In this document: one piece after another, positions 21,214-31,970 of the stretch | Layout of the letters: the number at the start of each line of letters is the position of its first letter | How positions within the stretch are numbered: the first letter of the stretch is position 1 | DNA from: Lachnospiraceae bacterium | Lineage (GTDB): Bacteria > Bacillota > Clostridia > Lachnospirales > Lachnospiraceae | Direction: 5' to 3' | Length of the DNA stretch: 64,000 bases | NCBI GenBank assembly: GCA_016283755.1 | Contig: JAEENO010000017.1 | Span: forward strand, 1 to 64,000 | Made by a program: the position numbers and the translations under genes | The notes under the pieces: generated by a model | What the model was told of the DNA's origin: nothing | Databases searched by the model: none | The model's input: only the letters and a program-made list of their open reading frames with translations

Positions 21214-21690
21214 TTATATATATTTTGCTTCTAATTCGCACTTTACGTTACTCGGTACAAGCTTATCTATATTACCGTGATACGAGGCTATTTCCTTAAC
21301 TATCGAGGATGACAGATAAGCATATTCAAGGCTTGTTGTTAAGAATACCGTGTCGACTTCAGGTTCCATAACCTTATTGGTCTGCGCTATCTGAAGTTCA
21401 TAATCAAAATCGGTAATGGCACGAAGTCCTCGAACTATTGCCGTAATGCCGTTATTCTTACAATAATCGACAAGTAATCCGTCGTATGATACGACCTCTA
21501 CATTAGCGATATCGCCTACTGCTTCCTTAATCATAGTAACACGATTATCAATAGAAAACAACGGATTTTTGGAGCTGTTAGAGAGCACTCCGACGTAGAG
21601 TTTATCGAATAATCCCGATGCTCTTCTGATAATATCAATGTGTCCGTTTGTAACCGGATCGAATGAACCCGGATATATAGCTTTTACCAT
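21214..21690 (-). CDS. coaD: Pantetheine-phosphate adenylyltransferase
   Basis: [34 protein letters not shown]. Confidence 0.97.
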   Translation of the reverse strand: MVKAIYPGSFDPVTNGHIDIIRRASGLFDKLYVGVLSNSSKNPLFSIDNRVTMIKEAVGDIANVEVVSYDGLLVDYCKNNGITAIVRGLRAITDFDYELQIAQTNKVMEPEVDTVFLTTSLEYAYLSSSIVKEIASYHGNIDKLVPSNVKCELEAKYI

Positions 21691-21697
21691 AGTTCTC

Positions 21698-22246
21698 CTA
21701 ACTTAAGGCAATAAATAAATGCCTGTTTGTCTTATATATTTTCTCTTTTATAAGTGTAAACCCATACTTTTCAAGGTATGAAAAATCGGTATTAAGGTCT
21801 GCTTCAACGATTATTAAGGAATCCTTGTTAATCTTCTTATTGTCGGCGAGCAGTTTAAGAGCTTTTTTCTCATATTCATTGCCGTAAGGCGGGTCCATGA
21901 ATACAATTTCAAATTCGCCTCTTAATGTCGGAATTGTCGAGAATACATCACCTTTAATAAGGTGTGCACGAGATTCGGCTTTGGTTTTCTTAATGTTATT
22001 CTCTATGCACTTAATAGCATCTCTATTATTCTCAATGAAATAACATTCTCTCGCGCCTCGGCTTATTGCTTCAAGTCCTATTCCGCCGCTTCCCGAAAAA
22101 AGATCCAGGAATCTTATATCATAGAGCTTATCATTAATCATATTGAAAAGAGTTTCTTTAATTCTGTCCTGTGTCGGTCTTGTATTATCCCCTTTCGGAG
22201 TCTCCAATATAAGTCTTCTGAATTCACCGGCTATTACACGCATCAA
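21698..22246 (-). CDS. rsmD: 16S rRNA (guanine966-N2)-methyltransferase
   Basis: [27 protein letters not shown]. Confidence 0.95.
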   Translation of the reverse strand: MMRVIAGEFRRLILETPKGDNTRPTQDRIKETLFNMINDKLYDIRFLDLFSGSGGIGLEAISRGARECYFIENNRDAIKCIENNIKKTKAESRAHLIKGDVFSTIPTLRGEFEIVFMDPPYGNEYEKKALKLLADNKKINKDSLIIVEADLNTDFSYLEKYGFTLIKEKIYKTNRHLFIALS

Positions 22247-22256
22247 AAGCTCCTTA

Positions 22257-22763
22257 TCAATCCAACTTCATGTTCCTTAATACAATATTCTCCGTAAAAC
22301 GCATAAAGGCATACTCGCAGGCTTTCTGCCTTAATTCGTTTCTTGTAAGTCCGGGTAAGTACTCTCTTGTAACAAGAGTATAACCTCTGTCGTACATTCC
22401 GATGTAAAAAGTTCCGACAGGATCCTTGTCGGTTCCTCCCGTAGGTCCCGCATATCCCGTAACGGATATTGCACAATCCGCATTGAATAACTCCGCTGCG
22501 TTAACTGCCATCTCTAATGCTGTCTGCTCGCTTACAGCTGTATATTCATTAATTGTAAAAGGTTTAACATTAAGATTATTAACCTTTACTTCATCGGAAT
22601 ATGATACAAGCGAACCCTTAAATACGGAACTTACACCGGGTATATCGCAAAAGTTGGCTGCAAGTAGGCCTGCAGTACAGCTTTCCGCGAAGGTAACCGT
22701 CAAGTCATTATCAGTAAGATATTCAAATAATTCTTGTGTTTCTTTACTTAAATCAATATTCAT
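22257..22763 (-). CDS. Standalone CinA C-terminal domain / nicotinamide-nucleotide amidohydrolase
   Basis: TVTFAESCTAGLLAA; SVTGYAGPTGGTDKDPVGTFYIG. Confidence 0.93.
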   Translation of the reverse strand: MNIDLSKETQELFEYLTDNDLTVTFAESCTAGLLAANFCDIPGVSSVFKGSLVSYSDEVKVNNLNVKPFTINEYTAVSEQTALEMAVNAAELFNADCAISVTGYAGPTGGTDKDPVGTFYIGMYDRGYTLVTREYLPGLTRNELRQKACEYAFMRFTENIVLRNMKLD

Positions 22764-23299
22764 TAACTGATCTCTTTAAATACAAATCTGTTCTTGATAA
22801 GATAATCGACAAGCGAAATTACCGTAAGTGCTGTCGCAACAATGATTGATAAAAGCTCAAGGTAATTATAATAAGGCCAGTCAAAGTGTAAAAGTAAGAT
22901 TATTACCATTGTCATCTGAGATACGGTCTTGGCCTTGCCCCACATAGATGCAGCAATTACAACATTCTCCGATGCTGCAACGAGGCGAACCGCCGAGATA
23001 ATAAATTCACGTGCAATAATAATAATTACAGCAATTGCAGGAAGTCTGTCGATATCCATAAGGCATAACATTGCGGTACATACAAGCAATTTATCTGCCA
23101 AAGGATCCATAAGCTTGCCGAAATTGGTAATAAGATTATACTTTCTTGCAATCTTGCCATCGAAAAGGTCTGTAAGTGAAGCAACAATAAAGATAATAAG
23201 TGCGATCACATCACCGTAAGGCATAAACGGCTGCATAAAAAGTACGAATAAAGGTATTAACAATACTCTGAATACTGTAAGTTTGTTAGGTAAGTTCAT
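22763..23299 (-). CDS. pgsA: CDP-diacylglycerol--glycerol-3-phosphate 3-phosphatidyltransferase
   Basis: MNLPNKLTVFRVLLIP; DLFDGKIARKYNLITNFGKLMDPLADK; start trimmed from 23323. Confidence 0.95.
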   Translation of the reverse strand: MNLPNKLTVFRVLLIPLFVLFMQPFMPYGDVIALIIFIVASLTDLFDGKIARKYNLITNFGKLMDPLADKLLVCTAMLCLMDIDRLPAIAVIIIIAREFIISAVRLVAASENVVIAASMWGKAKTVSQMTMVIILLLHFDWPYYNYLELLSIIVATALTVISLVDYLIKNRFVFKEIS

Positions 23300-24545
23300 T
23301 TTTAAGTTCTCCCAGTAAATCATATTCCGAAGCGCCCGTTATCTTAACATTAACAAAAGCTCCGGTAAGAAGTTCATGGTCACATTCGAAGAAAACATAT
23401 CCGTCAATATCAGGTGCATCCATGTAACTTCTGGCTATATAGGTATCTTCGTCGGGAACTTTTCCTTCAACAATGCAGGTAAAAGTTTTACCGATACGTT
23501 CTTTTCCTTTTTTGGCGATAACTTTCTCTGATACAGACATTATATCGTCTTTGTACTTTACTTTGACATCTTCTTCTATCTGATTGTCCATATCATACGC
23601 TTTGGTTCCTTCTTCAGGTGAAAAAGTGAATACTCCCAGTCTGTCGAACTTAATCGTCTTGACAAAGTCCTTAAGTTCTTTATGATTCTCTTCGGTCTCA
23701 CCCGGAAAGCCGCATATAAGCGTTGTTCTAAGTACTATATCAGGAATCTCTTCGCGAAGTTTATTAATTCTTTCCGTAAGTTCCGCCTTATTGGTTCTGC
23801 GGTTCATATTACGCAAAACTTCATCGGAAGCATGCTGAATAGGCATATCAATATAATGGCAGACCTTTTCATTAGTCTTAATCTCTTCTATAAGCTCGTC
23901 GTAGATTTCTTCGGGATAACAATACATGATTCTTATCCATTTTAAACCTTCTATCTTACTGAGTTTATTAAGAAGAATATGTAAGGATTTCTTGCCGTAA
24001 AGATCGACTCCGTACATCGTAGTCTCCTGTGCAACAAGGATTAATTCCTTAACGCCGCGGGATGCAAGGCCTCCCGCTTCTTTAACAAGATCTTCTATCG
24101 GATAAGATACATATTTACCGCGAATCGAAGGAATGACGCAATATGCACAGTTCTTGTTACAGCCTTCAGCAATTTTTAAATGTGCGTAATGACCCGGTGT
24201 TGAGATAATTCTGTCAGCCTTAATGTTGAAAAGCTCTTTCATAGGGATTATCTCGTCTACTTCAGGGAGTTCCTTCTTGAATTCATCCTTATAGCGCTCG
24301 GAAAGACATCCGGTTACGATTAACTTCTTAAGATTGCCGTCTTTTTTATGCTCAGCCATCTCTAAAATCGTATCAATGCTTTCTTCTTTCGCGTCATGAA
24401 TGAATGCGCAGGTATTGATTACAATAACATCTGCTTCATATTCATCATCGGTTAATGTATAACCCTGCTCGATAAATCGTCCCAGAAGCTTCTCCGAATC
24501 AACAAGGTTCTTATCACAACCAAGTGATGCAAGAAAAAGTTTCAT
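23286..24545 (-). CDS. rimO: Ribosomal protein S12 methylthiotransferase
   Basis: SLGCDKNLVDSE; AEGCNKNCAYCVIPSIRGKY. Confidence 0.97.
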   Translation of the reverse strand: MKLFLASLGCDKNLVDSEKLLGRFIEQGYTLTDDEYEADVIVINTCAFIHDAKEESIDTILEMAEHKKDGNLKKLIVTGCLSERYKDEFKKELPEVDEIIPMKELFNIKADRIISTPGHYAHLKIAEGCNKNCAYCVIPSIRGKYVSYPIEDLVKEAGGLASRGVKELILVAQETTMYGVDLYGKKSLHILLNKLSKIEGLKWIRIMYCYPEEIYDELIEEIKTNEKVCHYIDMPIQHASDEVLRNMNRRTNKAELTERINKLREEIPDIVLRTTLICGFPGETEENHKELKDFVKTIKFDRLGVFTFSPEEGTKAYDMDNQIEEDVKVKYKDDIMSVSEKVIAKKGKERIGKTFTCIVEGKVPDEDTYIARSYMDAPDIDGYVFFECDHELLTGAFVNVKITGASEYDLLGELKNELT

Positions 24546-24569
24546 TTATTTCTCCATTTCAAAAAAGAA

Positions 24570-24590
24570 AGTGCCTTGAGTTAAGGCACT
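24570..24590 (-). terminator. Intrinsic terminator after rpoZ
   Basis: AGTGCCTTaactcAAGGCACTTTCTTTTTT on minus strand. Confidence 0.7.
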
Positions 24591-24609
24591 AACTGTAAAG
24601 GCTTATAAT

Positions 24610-24846
24610 TTAAGCCTTTTCGTCTGTCATAATCTTGATTTTGCCGCGATATAACTCTTCTACAGCTGTAGAGAAAGGCTTACCGCATGTGCTGATTGCT
24701 CTAGGCTCTGCACCGTCGATAATCTGACGTGCACGCTTAGCTGTTGCGATTACGATGGAATAACGGCTGTTAACTACCGGTTCTTCACCGATTTCAACAC
24801 CGCTGTTAACTACCTGCATAAGATCTACATAAGATGGATGTAACAT
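24610..24846 (-). CDS. rpoZ: RNA polymerase omega subunit
   Basis: NSRYSIVIATAKRARQI; adjacent to gmk. Confidence 0.9.
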   Translation of the reverse strand: MLHPSYVDLMQVVNSGVEIGEEPVVNSRYSIVIATAKRARQIIDGAEPRAISTCGKPFSTAVEELYRGKIKIMTDEKA

Positions 24847-24847
24847 A

Positions 24848-25492
24848 TTAATCTCTCCTTTGATATTTGTTAAGACCGTTCTTTAAAGCTTCGATTGTAT
24901 CGGCCTTAAATACTGTGCGGTCGTGTGTATTCTTAATTATTTCATGAACGTGACTTACACATTCATTAATATCATCATTAATAACAAGATAATCGTATCT
25001 GTCGATGACCTTGGCTTCATTAACGGCCTGGTTCATACGCTTAGCGATTACATCGTCTTCTTCCGTACCTCTCCCCTTAAGACGGTCATATAAGATATCC
25101 GCAGAGGGCGGAGTTACGAAAAGCAATAACGTGTCGGGATATTTCTCTTTAACTTTCAAAGCTCCCTGTGTCTCAATCTCAAGGATTACATCGAATCCTT
25201 CATTAAGCTTCTGCTCTACATAAGCCTTAGGTGTGCCGTAATAATTACCGGCATACTGAGCATATTCAAGCATCTCATCATTCTTGATAAGCTCTTCGAA
25301 TTCAGGAACAGTCTTGAAAAAGTATTCAATTCCTTCTCTTTCGCCTTCACGAGGAGATCTCGTTGTGGCCGATACCGAAAGAGCATATGTATCGGAGTGA
25401 TTCTCCATAAGCTTCTTCATAATCGTTCCCTTTCCGGAACCGGAAAAGCCGGAAAATACAACTAAAACACCTTTTTTATTCATTTTTGTCAC
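24848..25492 (-). CDS. gmk: Guanylate kinase
   Basis: VFSGFSGSGKGTIMKKL; SVSATTRSPREGE. Confidence 0.97.
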   Translation of the reverse strand: MTKMNKKGVLVVFSGFSGSGKGTIMKKLMENHSDTYALSVSATTRSPREGEREGIEYFFKTVPEFEELIKNDEMLEYAQYAGNYYGTPKAYVEQKLNEGFDVILEIETQGALKVKEKYPDTLLLFVTPPSADILYDRLKGRGTEEDDVIAKRMNQAVNEAKVIDRYDYLVINDDINECVSHVHEIIKNTHDRTVFKADTIEALKNGLNKYQRRD

Positions 25493-25493
25493 C

Positions 25494-26372
25494 TTATTCG
25501 ATATTCTGTATCTGCTCTCTTATCTTCTCAATAAGAGTCTTAAGTTCGATTCCTATATTGGTAATCTCAAGATCTGTCGACTTGGAAAGTGTTGTGTTAG
25601 CTTCTCTATTCATCTCCTGAGCGATGAAATCAAGCTTTCTTCCGACACTGTCGCCGGATAAAAGCGCTGAACACATAGCTTCTATATGGCTTTTAAGTCT
25701 TACAATCTCTTCATCTACGCATACCTTATCCGCATAGATTGTAACTTCCTGAGCAATTCTTGATTCGTCGATCTTATTGTCACCGAGTAACATTTCAATC
25801 TTCTCGACAAGCTTATTCTTATACTCTTCGATAATCTGCGGTGAACGCTTCTCGATGAAATCAACATATCCTTTCATCTCATCAAGCTTAACAAGAAGGT
25901 CTTCTTTTAACTTCTCGCCTTCAACCTCACGGGCTTCAACGAACTTCTTGCAGGCATCTTCTATTACAATGCTTAATTCTGAGAAAAGTGCATCTTCGTC
26001 AACTTCAAGCTCTTCCATAGTGAATACTTCCGGAAATCTCGAAAGAGTCGATACTCTGATATCGTTCTCAAGTCCGAAATCTTCACCCATCTGTTTCAAG
26101 TACTTAAGATATTCGCCTGCTATCTCATGATTGTACTTAACAAGTGCATTCTCTTCCGTATAATCTTCGAAAGAAATATAAAGGTCTACTTTACCACGCT
26201 CAATATAATTCTTGATAAGTGCTCTTATCTGATTCTCGAACATGTTGAGCTTCTTAGGCATCTTGATGCTAAGATCAAGATATCTGTGATTAACAGCTTT
26301 GAGTTCGGCGGTAAATTTGTGCTGTTCATTAACGGCTTCCGCACGGCCAAAGCCGGTCATGCTCCTTAACAT
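25494..26372 (-). CDS. YicC/YloC family endoribonuclease
   Basis: MLRSMTGFGRAE; KLDFIAQEMNREANTTLSKS. Confidence 0.96.
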   Translation of the reverse strand: MLRSMTGFGRAEAVNEQHKFTAELKAVNHRYLDLSIKMPKKLNMFENQIRALIKNYIERGKVDLYISFEDYTEENALVKYNHEIAGEYLKYLKQMGEDFGLENDIRVSTLSRFPEVFTMEELEVDEDALFSELSIVIEDACKKFVEAREVEGEKLKEDLLVKLDEMKGYVDFIEKRSPQIIEEYKNKLVEKIEMLLGDNKIDESRIAQEVTIYADKVCVDEEIVRLKSHIEAMCSALLSGDSVGRKLDFIAQEMNREANTTLSKSTDLEITNIGIELKTLIEKIREQIQNIE

Positions 26373-26393
26373 AATGTCTCCTTATATTCAATT

Positions 26394-26443
26394 AAAAGTA
26401 TTGTGTGCATCCAACAAATTTGTATCTGTGCACAGATACTTTT
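26394..26443 (-). promoter_or_regulatory. Palindromic leader of the yicC operon, just downstream of a predicted promoter
   Basis: 18-bp palindrome GTATCTGTGCACAGATAC (26422-26439) and longer inverted repeat AAAAGTATTGTGTGCA / TGCACAGATACTTTT; upstream on the minus strand TTGACT-17 nt-TATAAT. Confidence 0.6.
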
Positions 26444-26536
26444 ATTATAGATAAAATCTTGTTTTAAGTCAATAAAATGCGTATAATAATTGAATGTGAC
26501 AAGTTATAATTTTTAATTGATTATGAGGTTTAAAAA

Positions 26537-28273
26537 ATGGCTTTTGACGGAATTACCGTTGCTTCTATCGTAAGCGAAATAAAGGATAATTTCATAAACG
26601 GAAGAATTACCAAGATTACACAGCCCGAAAAGGATGCTCTTGTTATTACGCTTAAAAATACAAAAGAGCAAAGAATGCTTCTTATGTCTGCATCCGCTTC
26701 TCTTCCGCTTATTTATTTTACTGAAAATAAAAAGAATAACCCTATTACAGCGCCTGCATTTCTTATGCTTTTAAGAAAACACATAGGAAATGCCCGAATT
26801 ATCGATGTTACCCAGCCTGAATTTGAGCGAATCATCGATTTTAAGCTTGAACATTTAAACGAAATGGGTGATTTATGCGTTAAGCACTTAATAATTGAGC
26901 TTATGGGCAAGTATTCCAATATCATCTTTACCGATGACAACAACATAATACTTGATGCAATTAAGCATGTTCCTTCATCCGTATCATCCGTTCGTGAGGT
27001 TTTACCGGGCAGAACTTACTTTATACCGAATACAATGGATAAGATTAACCCTTTAACCGTTACGGATGATTCATTTAAAGAGATACTTAAGAAACCGTCT
27101 TCCGTTGTAAAAGCTCTCTCATCTTCTTTTACGGGTGTAAGTAATGTTGCCGCAATTGAAATCTTAATAAGAGCTTCCGTAGACCCTGACAGAATAACGG
27201 ATTCTCTTACAGATATAGAGCGTATTCATATAATCAATACATTTAATAATTATTTCGATGACGTTAAAAACAGCGCTTTTACACCATATGTCTATTATGA
27301 AGGCAATAAGCCTGTTGAATATACTTGCTTTGATTATGTGAGTCTCAAAGACCGCAATAAGCGTATGTACGAATCTATTTCAAAAGAGCTCGAAGATTTT
27401 TATCTTGAAAAAGAAAAGTACTTACGTAATCGCCAGAAATCATCGGAATTACGGGCTCTTGCAACGCAGGTGCTCGAAAGAAACGTAAAAAAACTTGATC
27501 TTCAGTTAAAACAGCTTAACGATACAGAATCAAGAGATAAATACAAGATTTACGGCGAATTATTGCATACCTACGGATATAATATTGAGCCGGGAAGTAA
27601 AGAATTTACCTGCCTTAATTACTATACCAACGAAGACATTACCATTCCTCTTGATAATACCAAAACCGCAATGGAAAATGCTCAGAAATACTTCGACAGA
27701 TACGGTAAATTAAAAAGGACCAAAGAAGCTCTTGATGTTCAGATTGTTGAGACAAAAACAGATATTGATTACTTGGAGTCGGTACTCTCCTGCCTTGATA
27801 TGGCTGAAACAGAGGACGATCTTAAAGCCATTAAGGATGAATTATCTGCAGAAGGATATATCAAAAAGCACGTTAAGGGAAAGAAAGAAAAGTATAAAAG
27901 TGCTCCGCTTCACTTCGTTACAAGCGAAGGCTTTGATATCTATATCGGCAAGAACAATACCCAGAACGATGAATTAACCTTTAAATTTGCAGGTAATAAT
28001 GATTACTGGTTTCATGCCAAGAAAATACCGGGAAGCCATGTAATTTTACGTGCAAACGGTAAAGAGCTTACCGATAAATCTTATACGGAGGCTGCAGCAG
28101 CTGCCGCATATTATTCGAAAGCACGCGATACCGATAAGGTTGAAGTAGATTACCTGATTAAATCCAAGGTTAAAAAACCAAACGGCGCAAAGCCGGGATT
28201 TGTCGTATACTATACGAACTATTCCATGGCTATTACGCCGTCTGTAGAATCACTTACATTAGTTAAAGATTAA
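26537..28273 (+). CDS. rqcH: NFACT / RqcH family protein (ribosome-associated quality control)
   Basis: MAFDGITVASIVSEIK; WFHAKKIPGSHVILR; C-terminal NFACT-R. Confidence 0.93.
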   Translation: MAFDGITVASIVSEIKDNFINGRITKITQPEKDALVITLKNTKEQRMLLMSASASLPLIYFTENKKNNPITAPAFLMLLRKHIGNARIIDVTQPEFERIIDFKLEHLNEMGDLCVKHLIIELMGKYSNIIFTDDNNIILDAIKHVPSSVSSVREVLPGRTYFIPNTMDKINPLTVTDDSFKEILKKPSSVVKALSSSFTGVSNVAAIEILIRASVDPDRITDSLTDIERIHIINTFNNYFDDVKNSAFTPYVYYEGNKPVEYTCFDYVSLKDRNKRMYESISKELEDFYLEKEKYLRNRQKSSELRALATQVLERNVKKLDLQLKQLNDTESRDKYKIYGELLHTYGYNIEPGSKEFTCLNYYTNEDITIPLDNTKTAMENAQKYFDRYGKLKRTKEALDVQIVETKTDIDYLESVLSCLDMAETEDDLKAIKDELSAEGYIKKHVKGKKEKYKSAPLHFVTSEGFDIYIGKNNTQNDELTFKFAGNNDYWFHAKKIPGSHVILRANGKELTDKSYTEAAAAAAYYSKARDTDKVEVDYLIKSKVKKPNGAKPGFVVYYTNYSMAITPSVESLTLVKD

Positions 28274-30272
28274 GACTCTGTTGCTGCAATAATTCTCTGT
28301 ATTTAGAGATTGTTGCAGCATCTTTTATTTTGGAGACTTCATTTGAAGCTGTCTTAAGGATTTCTGCATCGTTATATATATCCGCAACAACAAAATTAAG
28401 CTCACCGCTCTGTCTTATTCCGAATATGTCTCCCGGGCCTCGTAATTTAAGATCCATATTTGCAATATAGAATCCGTCATTACTTTCGTTTAATATCTTA
28501 AGTCTCTTATTGATTTCACCGTTATTTCCCTGCATAAAGATGCAATATGACTGGCTCTCACCTCTACCGATTCTTCCTCTAAGCTGATGAAGCTGTGAAA
28601 GTCCGAATCTCTCGGCATTTTCAATCATCATAACCGTTGCATTCGGTACGTCTACACCTACTTCAACTACGGTTGTTGATATAAGAACATCGATTTTCTT
28701 GTTCTTAAAATTCTCCATTATCCTTGTCTTATCTTTATTACGCATCTTTCCGTTTAAAATACCTACTTTAACTCTGTCACCGTAATAATCGGTCATCATC
28801 TTAAAGTAGCTTTCGGTGTCACAAAGGTCAAGGCCGTCAGATTCCGAGACAAGCGGACAGATAATATATGCCTGATGACCTGCTTTCACTTCGTTTTCTA
28901 TAAATTCATAGCTTTTATTACGGAATGACCTATTTACCACGCAGTTTTTAATCGGAATTCTGTTACTCGGAAGCTCCGTAATAAGGGAAACCTTAAGGTC
29001 ACCGTATAGAATTATGGAAAGCGTACGCGGTATCGGGGTTGCGGACATAACAAGTACATGCGGATTAACCCCTTTTAAAAACATGGTTTCACGCTGCTTT
29101 ACGCCGAATCTGTGCTGCTCATCCGTAATTACAAGTCCAAGCTTGGGAAGTACCACGTCTTCTTCAAGAAGAGCATGCGTACCGATAACAAGTGCAGTAT
29201 CGTCATTTTGTATTGCTTCTTTTATCCTTATCTTTTCCTTCGGAGTAACACTTCCCGTAAGAAGATATACATTAAAGTCAAGTTCTTGTGTGCTAATAAA
29301 GTCGCATAATTTCTCATAATGCTGAGTTGCAAGTACTTCGGTCGGTGCCATAAGTATTGACTGATGTCCCGAAAAAGCGCAATCCAGCATGGAAAGAAAG
29401 GCCACAATGGTCTTACCGGAGCCTACATCACCCTGCAGGAGACGCTGCATTGGAATATCAGACTCAAGATCGGTTAATATATCATTTAATGCGTTGCTCT
29501 GTCCGTTCGTTAATGTAAAGGGCAGATTATCGGCAATTTTTAATACGTCATTCTTATGTGTGAATACAATTCCATTATGAAGTACGCTTTCCTTATTAAG
29601 CTCGATTTTAAGTAAAAATAAGAAAAACTCTTCAAATACTATTCTTTCTCGGGCCTTTATAAGCTCATTAAAGTCAGACGGGAAATGCATTGTCTTAATC
29701 GCATCTTCTTTGGTTGATAACTTATTTTCCGTAATAACGGAATCAGGAAGATAATCATCAAGAAGACATGCAAAACTTAAGGCTTCTTTTACATACTTCG
29801 TAAAAGCATTATTGGATAAGCCCTGTGTCAGATGGTATACAGGCACAGGAGCTTTTCTAACTAAATTATATTCTTCTTCAGAGAATATCTTAGGCTGAAT
29901 AAGCGCGCGATTAGAGTTTTTTCTGGAAATCTTACCGTAGAATACATATGTATCGCCTACATGGAGGTTGTTCTTTACATACGGCATATGAAAGAAAAGG
30001 ACGCTTAAGTTCCCCGTACCGTCCGTAATTCTTGTAATAACCTGGTCGTTTTTACCGCCCTTTTTATACGGAACTGCGCAAACTTTTCCTTTAATTGCAA
30101 CAAGTACATCATCTTCGGACGCAGCAATATCAGTAACTTCCGGATACTCCAAAAATGAGTACGGAAAACGAAGGAGTATATCCCTTACGGTATATACTCC
30201 TATCTTATTTAACGTCTTGGCTGTTTTTTCTCCTATTCCTTTAATAACGGATACAGGTGAATTAAGGTCCAT
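28263..30272 (-). CDS. recG: ATP-dependent DNA helicase RecG
   Basis: LLQGDVGSGKT; DEQHRFGVKQR; VMSATPIPRT. Confidence 0.97.
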   Translation of the reverse strand: MDLNSPVSVIKGIGEKTAKTLNKIGVYTVRDILLRFPYSFLEYPEVTDIAASEDDVLVAIKGKVCAVPYKKGGKNDQVITRITDGTGNLSVLFFHMPYVKNNLHVGDTYVFYGKISRKNSNRALIQPKIFSEEEYNLVRKAPVPVYHLTQGLSNNAFTKYVKEALSFACLLDDYLPDSVITENKLSTKEDAIKTMHFPSDFNELIKARERIVFEEFFLFLLKIELNKESVLHNGIVFTHKNDVLKIADNLPFTLTNGQSNALNDILTDLESDIPMQRLLQGDVGSGKTIVAFLSMLDCAFSGHQSILMAPTEVLATQHYEKLCDFISTQELDFNVYLLTGSVTPKEKIRIKEAIQNDDTALVIGTHALLEEDVVLPKLGLVITDEQHRFGVKQRETMFLKGVNPHVLVMSATPIPRTLSIILYGDLKVSLITELPSNRIPIKNCVVNRSFRNKSYEFIENEVKAGHQAYIICPLVSESDGLDLCDTESYFKMMTDYYGDRVKVGILNGKMRNKDKTRIMENFKNKKIDVLISTTVVEVGVDVPNATVMMIENAERFGLSQLHQLRGRIGRGESQSYCIFMQGNNGEINKRLKILNESNDGFYIANMDLKLRGPGDIFGIRQSGELNFVVADIYNDAEILKTASNEVSKIKDAATISKYRELLQQQSLNL

Positions 30273-30280
30273 GTTTGCTC

Positions 30281-31954
30281 CTATTCTACTGAGATAAGGT
30301 AATAGTATACAGGCTGGCCTCCGTAATATACTTCGCAGTCGCAGTCCGGATAATACTCATTAAACTTACTCATAAGTGCATTGGCATCATCTTCTGTCTT
30401 ATCCTCACCGTAATAAATGGTGATAATCGAAGAATCTTCGTCAACCATCTTATCTAGCATCTCTTTTATAACAACGTCCATATCGGTTCCGGCTGAAAGA
30501 ATTGTCTTGTCACCGATTCCCATATAGTCGTCCTTATTAATCTTAACATTGTCTATTTCGGTATCACGAACCGCATAGGTAACGGAACCTGTCTTAACAG
30601 TGCTAAGAGCTTCAATCATTGTTGCTTCATTCTCTTCGGCTGTTCTCTCAGGAATAAAGTTAATCATAGCAACAATACCCTGCGGAATGGTCTTAGAAGG
30701 GATTACGTGAATTGTCTTATCCTCTGTAAGATCTCTTGCCTGATTAGCTGCCATAATAATGTTACCGTTATTCGGAAGAATGAATATATGCTCGGCATTA
30801 ACCTTTTCAATTGCATTAAGCATATCTTCCGTACTGGGATTCATGGTCTGACCGCCCTTAATCATATAGTCAACCTGTAATCCCTTGAATATCTCATCAA
30901 GACCTTCACCCGCACTTACGGAGATAAATCCGAACTGCTTACGCTCAGAAGGTTCTTCCTTTTTTTCTTCTTGCATAGCCTGCTCTTTTGCAAGCTTTTC
31001 TGCGTCCTTAAAGAGCTTCTCCTGATGCTCTTCACGCATGTTATCAATCTTGATACGACTTAAAGAACCGAATGTAAGCGCCTTGGATATTGCCTTACCC
31101 GGGTCGTTCGTATGAACGTGAACCTTGGTAATCTCATCATCTGCAACAAGAACGATTGAATCACCGATATTATCAAGGAAAACTCTGAATTCGGATTCTT
31201 CTGCCTCTGTCATAGGTTTATTAAGTACTATAATAAATTCGGTACAGTAACCAAACTTAATCTCTGCTTCAGTCTCAGCTGTAATCTTAGCAAATGAAGA
31301 AACTCCACCCGACTTACCTGCTTCGATAGAATAATCAACTTCCTTACCCTTAAGTACATCGAGTACACCTCTTAATACTTCGATAAGGCCCTGTCCGCCG
31401 GAATCAACAACTCCTGCCTGTTTTAATACAGGTAAAAGATCCGGTGTGGTCTGTAAAACTGCTTCGCCTTCTTCAAAAAGAATCGAAACAAACTCTTCTA
31501 TATCATCAACCTCGTTAACGAGGGATAATGCCTTTTCACTGATTCCTCTTGCAACCGTAAGGATTGTACCTTCTTTCGGCTTCATAACTGCCTTATATGC
31601 AGTCTCTACAGCCTTCTCAATTGCTTCGGAAAGCGTTACAACATCTATTTCATTATAATTCTCACATACTCTTGTGAAACCACGCAAAAGCTGTGAAAGA
31701 ATAACTCCGGAGTTACCTCTTGCGCCTCTTAAAGAACCTGATGCTATTACCTTACACAAGGTCTTCATATCAGGATTGCTTAAGTTGGCTACTTCAGATG
31801 CGGCAGACATAATTGTCATTGTCATGTTCGTACCTGTATCACCGTCGGGAACAGGAAATACGTTAAGCTCGTTAATCCATTCCTTCTTGGCTTCCAGGTT
31901 CTTGGCACCCGCAACAAAACACTTGCCAAGTAATTCAGCATTTATAGTTAACAT
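30281..31954 (-). CDS. DAK2-domain fatty-acid kinase FakA/YloV-like
   Basis: NVFPVPDGDTGTNM; RGARGNSGVILSQ. Confidence 0.94.
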   Translation of the reverse strand: MLTINAELLGKCFVAGAKNLEAKKEWINELNVFPVPDGDTGTNMTMTIMSAASEVANLSNPDMKTLCKVIASGSLRGARGNSGVILSQLLRGFTRVCENYNEIDVVTLSEAIEKAVETAYKAVMKPKEGTILTVARGISEKALSLVNEVDDIEEFVSILFEEGEAVLQTTPDLLPVLKQAGVVDSGGQGLIEVLRGVLDVLKGKEVDYSIEAGKSGGVSSFAKITAETEAEIKFGYCTEFIIVLNKPMTEAEESEFRVFLDNIGDSIVLVADDEITKVHVHTNDPGKAISKALTFGSLSRIKIDNMREEHQEKLFKDAEKLAKEQAMQEEKKEEPSERKQFGFISVSAGEGLDEIFKGLQVDYMIKGGQTMNPSTEDMLNAIEKVNAEHIFILPNNGNIIMAANQARDLTEDKTIHVIPSKTIPQGIVAMINFIPERTAEENEATMIEALSTVKTGSVTYAVRDTEIDNVKINKDDYMGIGDKTILSAGTDMDVVIKEMLDKMVDEDSSIITIYYGEDKTEDDANALMSKFNEYYPDCDCEVYYGGQPVYYYLISVE

Positions 31955-31970
31955 GTATTACGTTCCTCCC

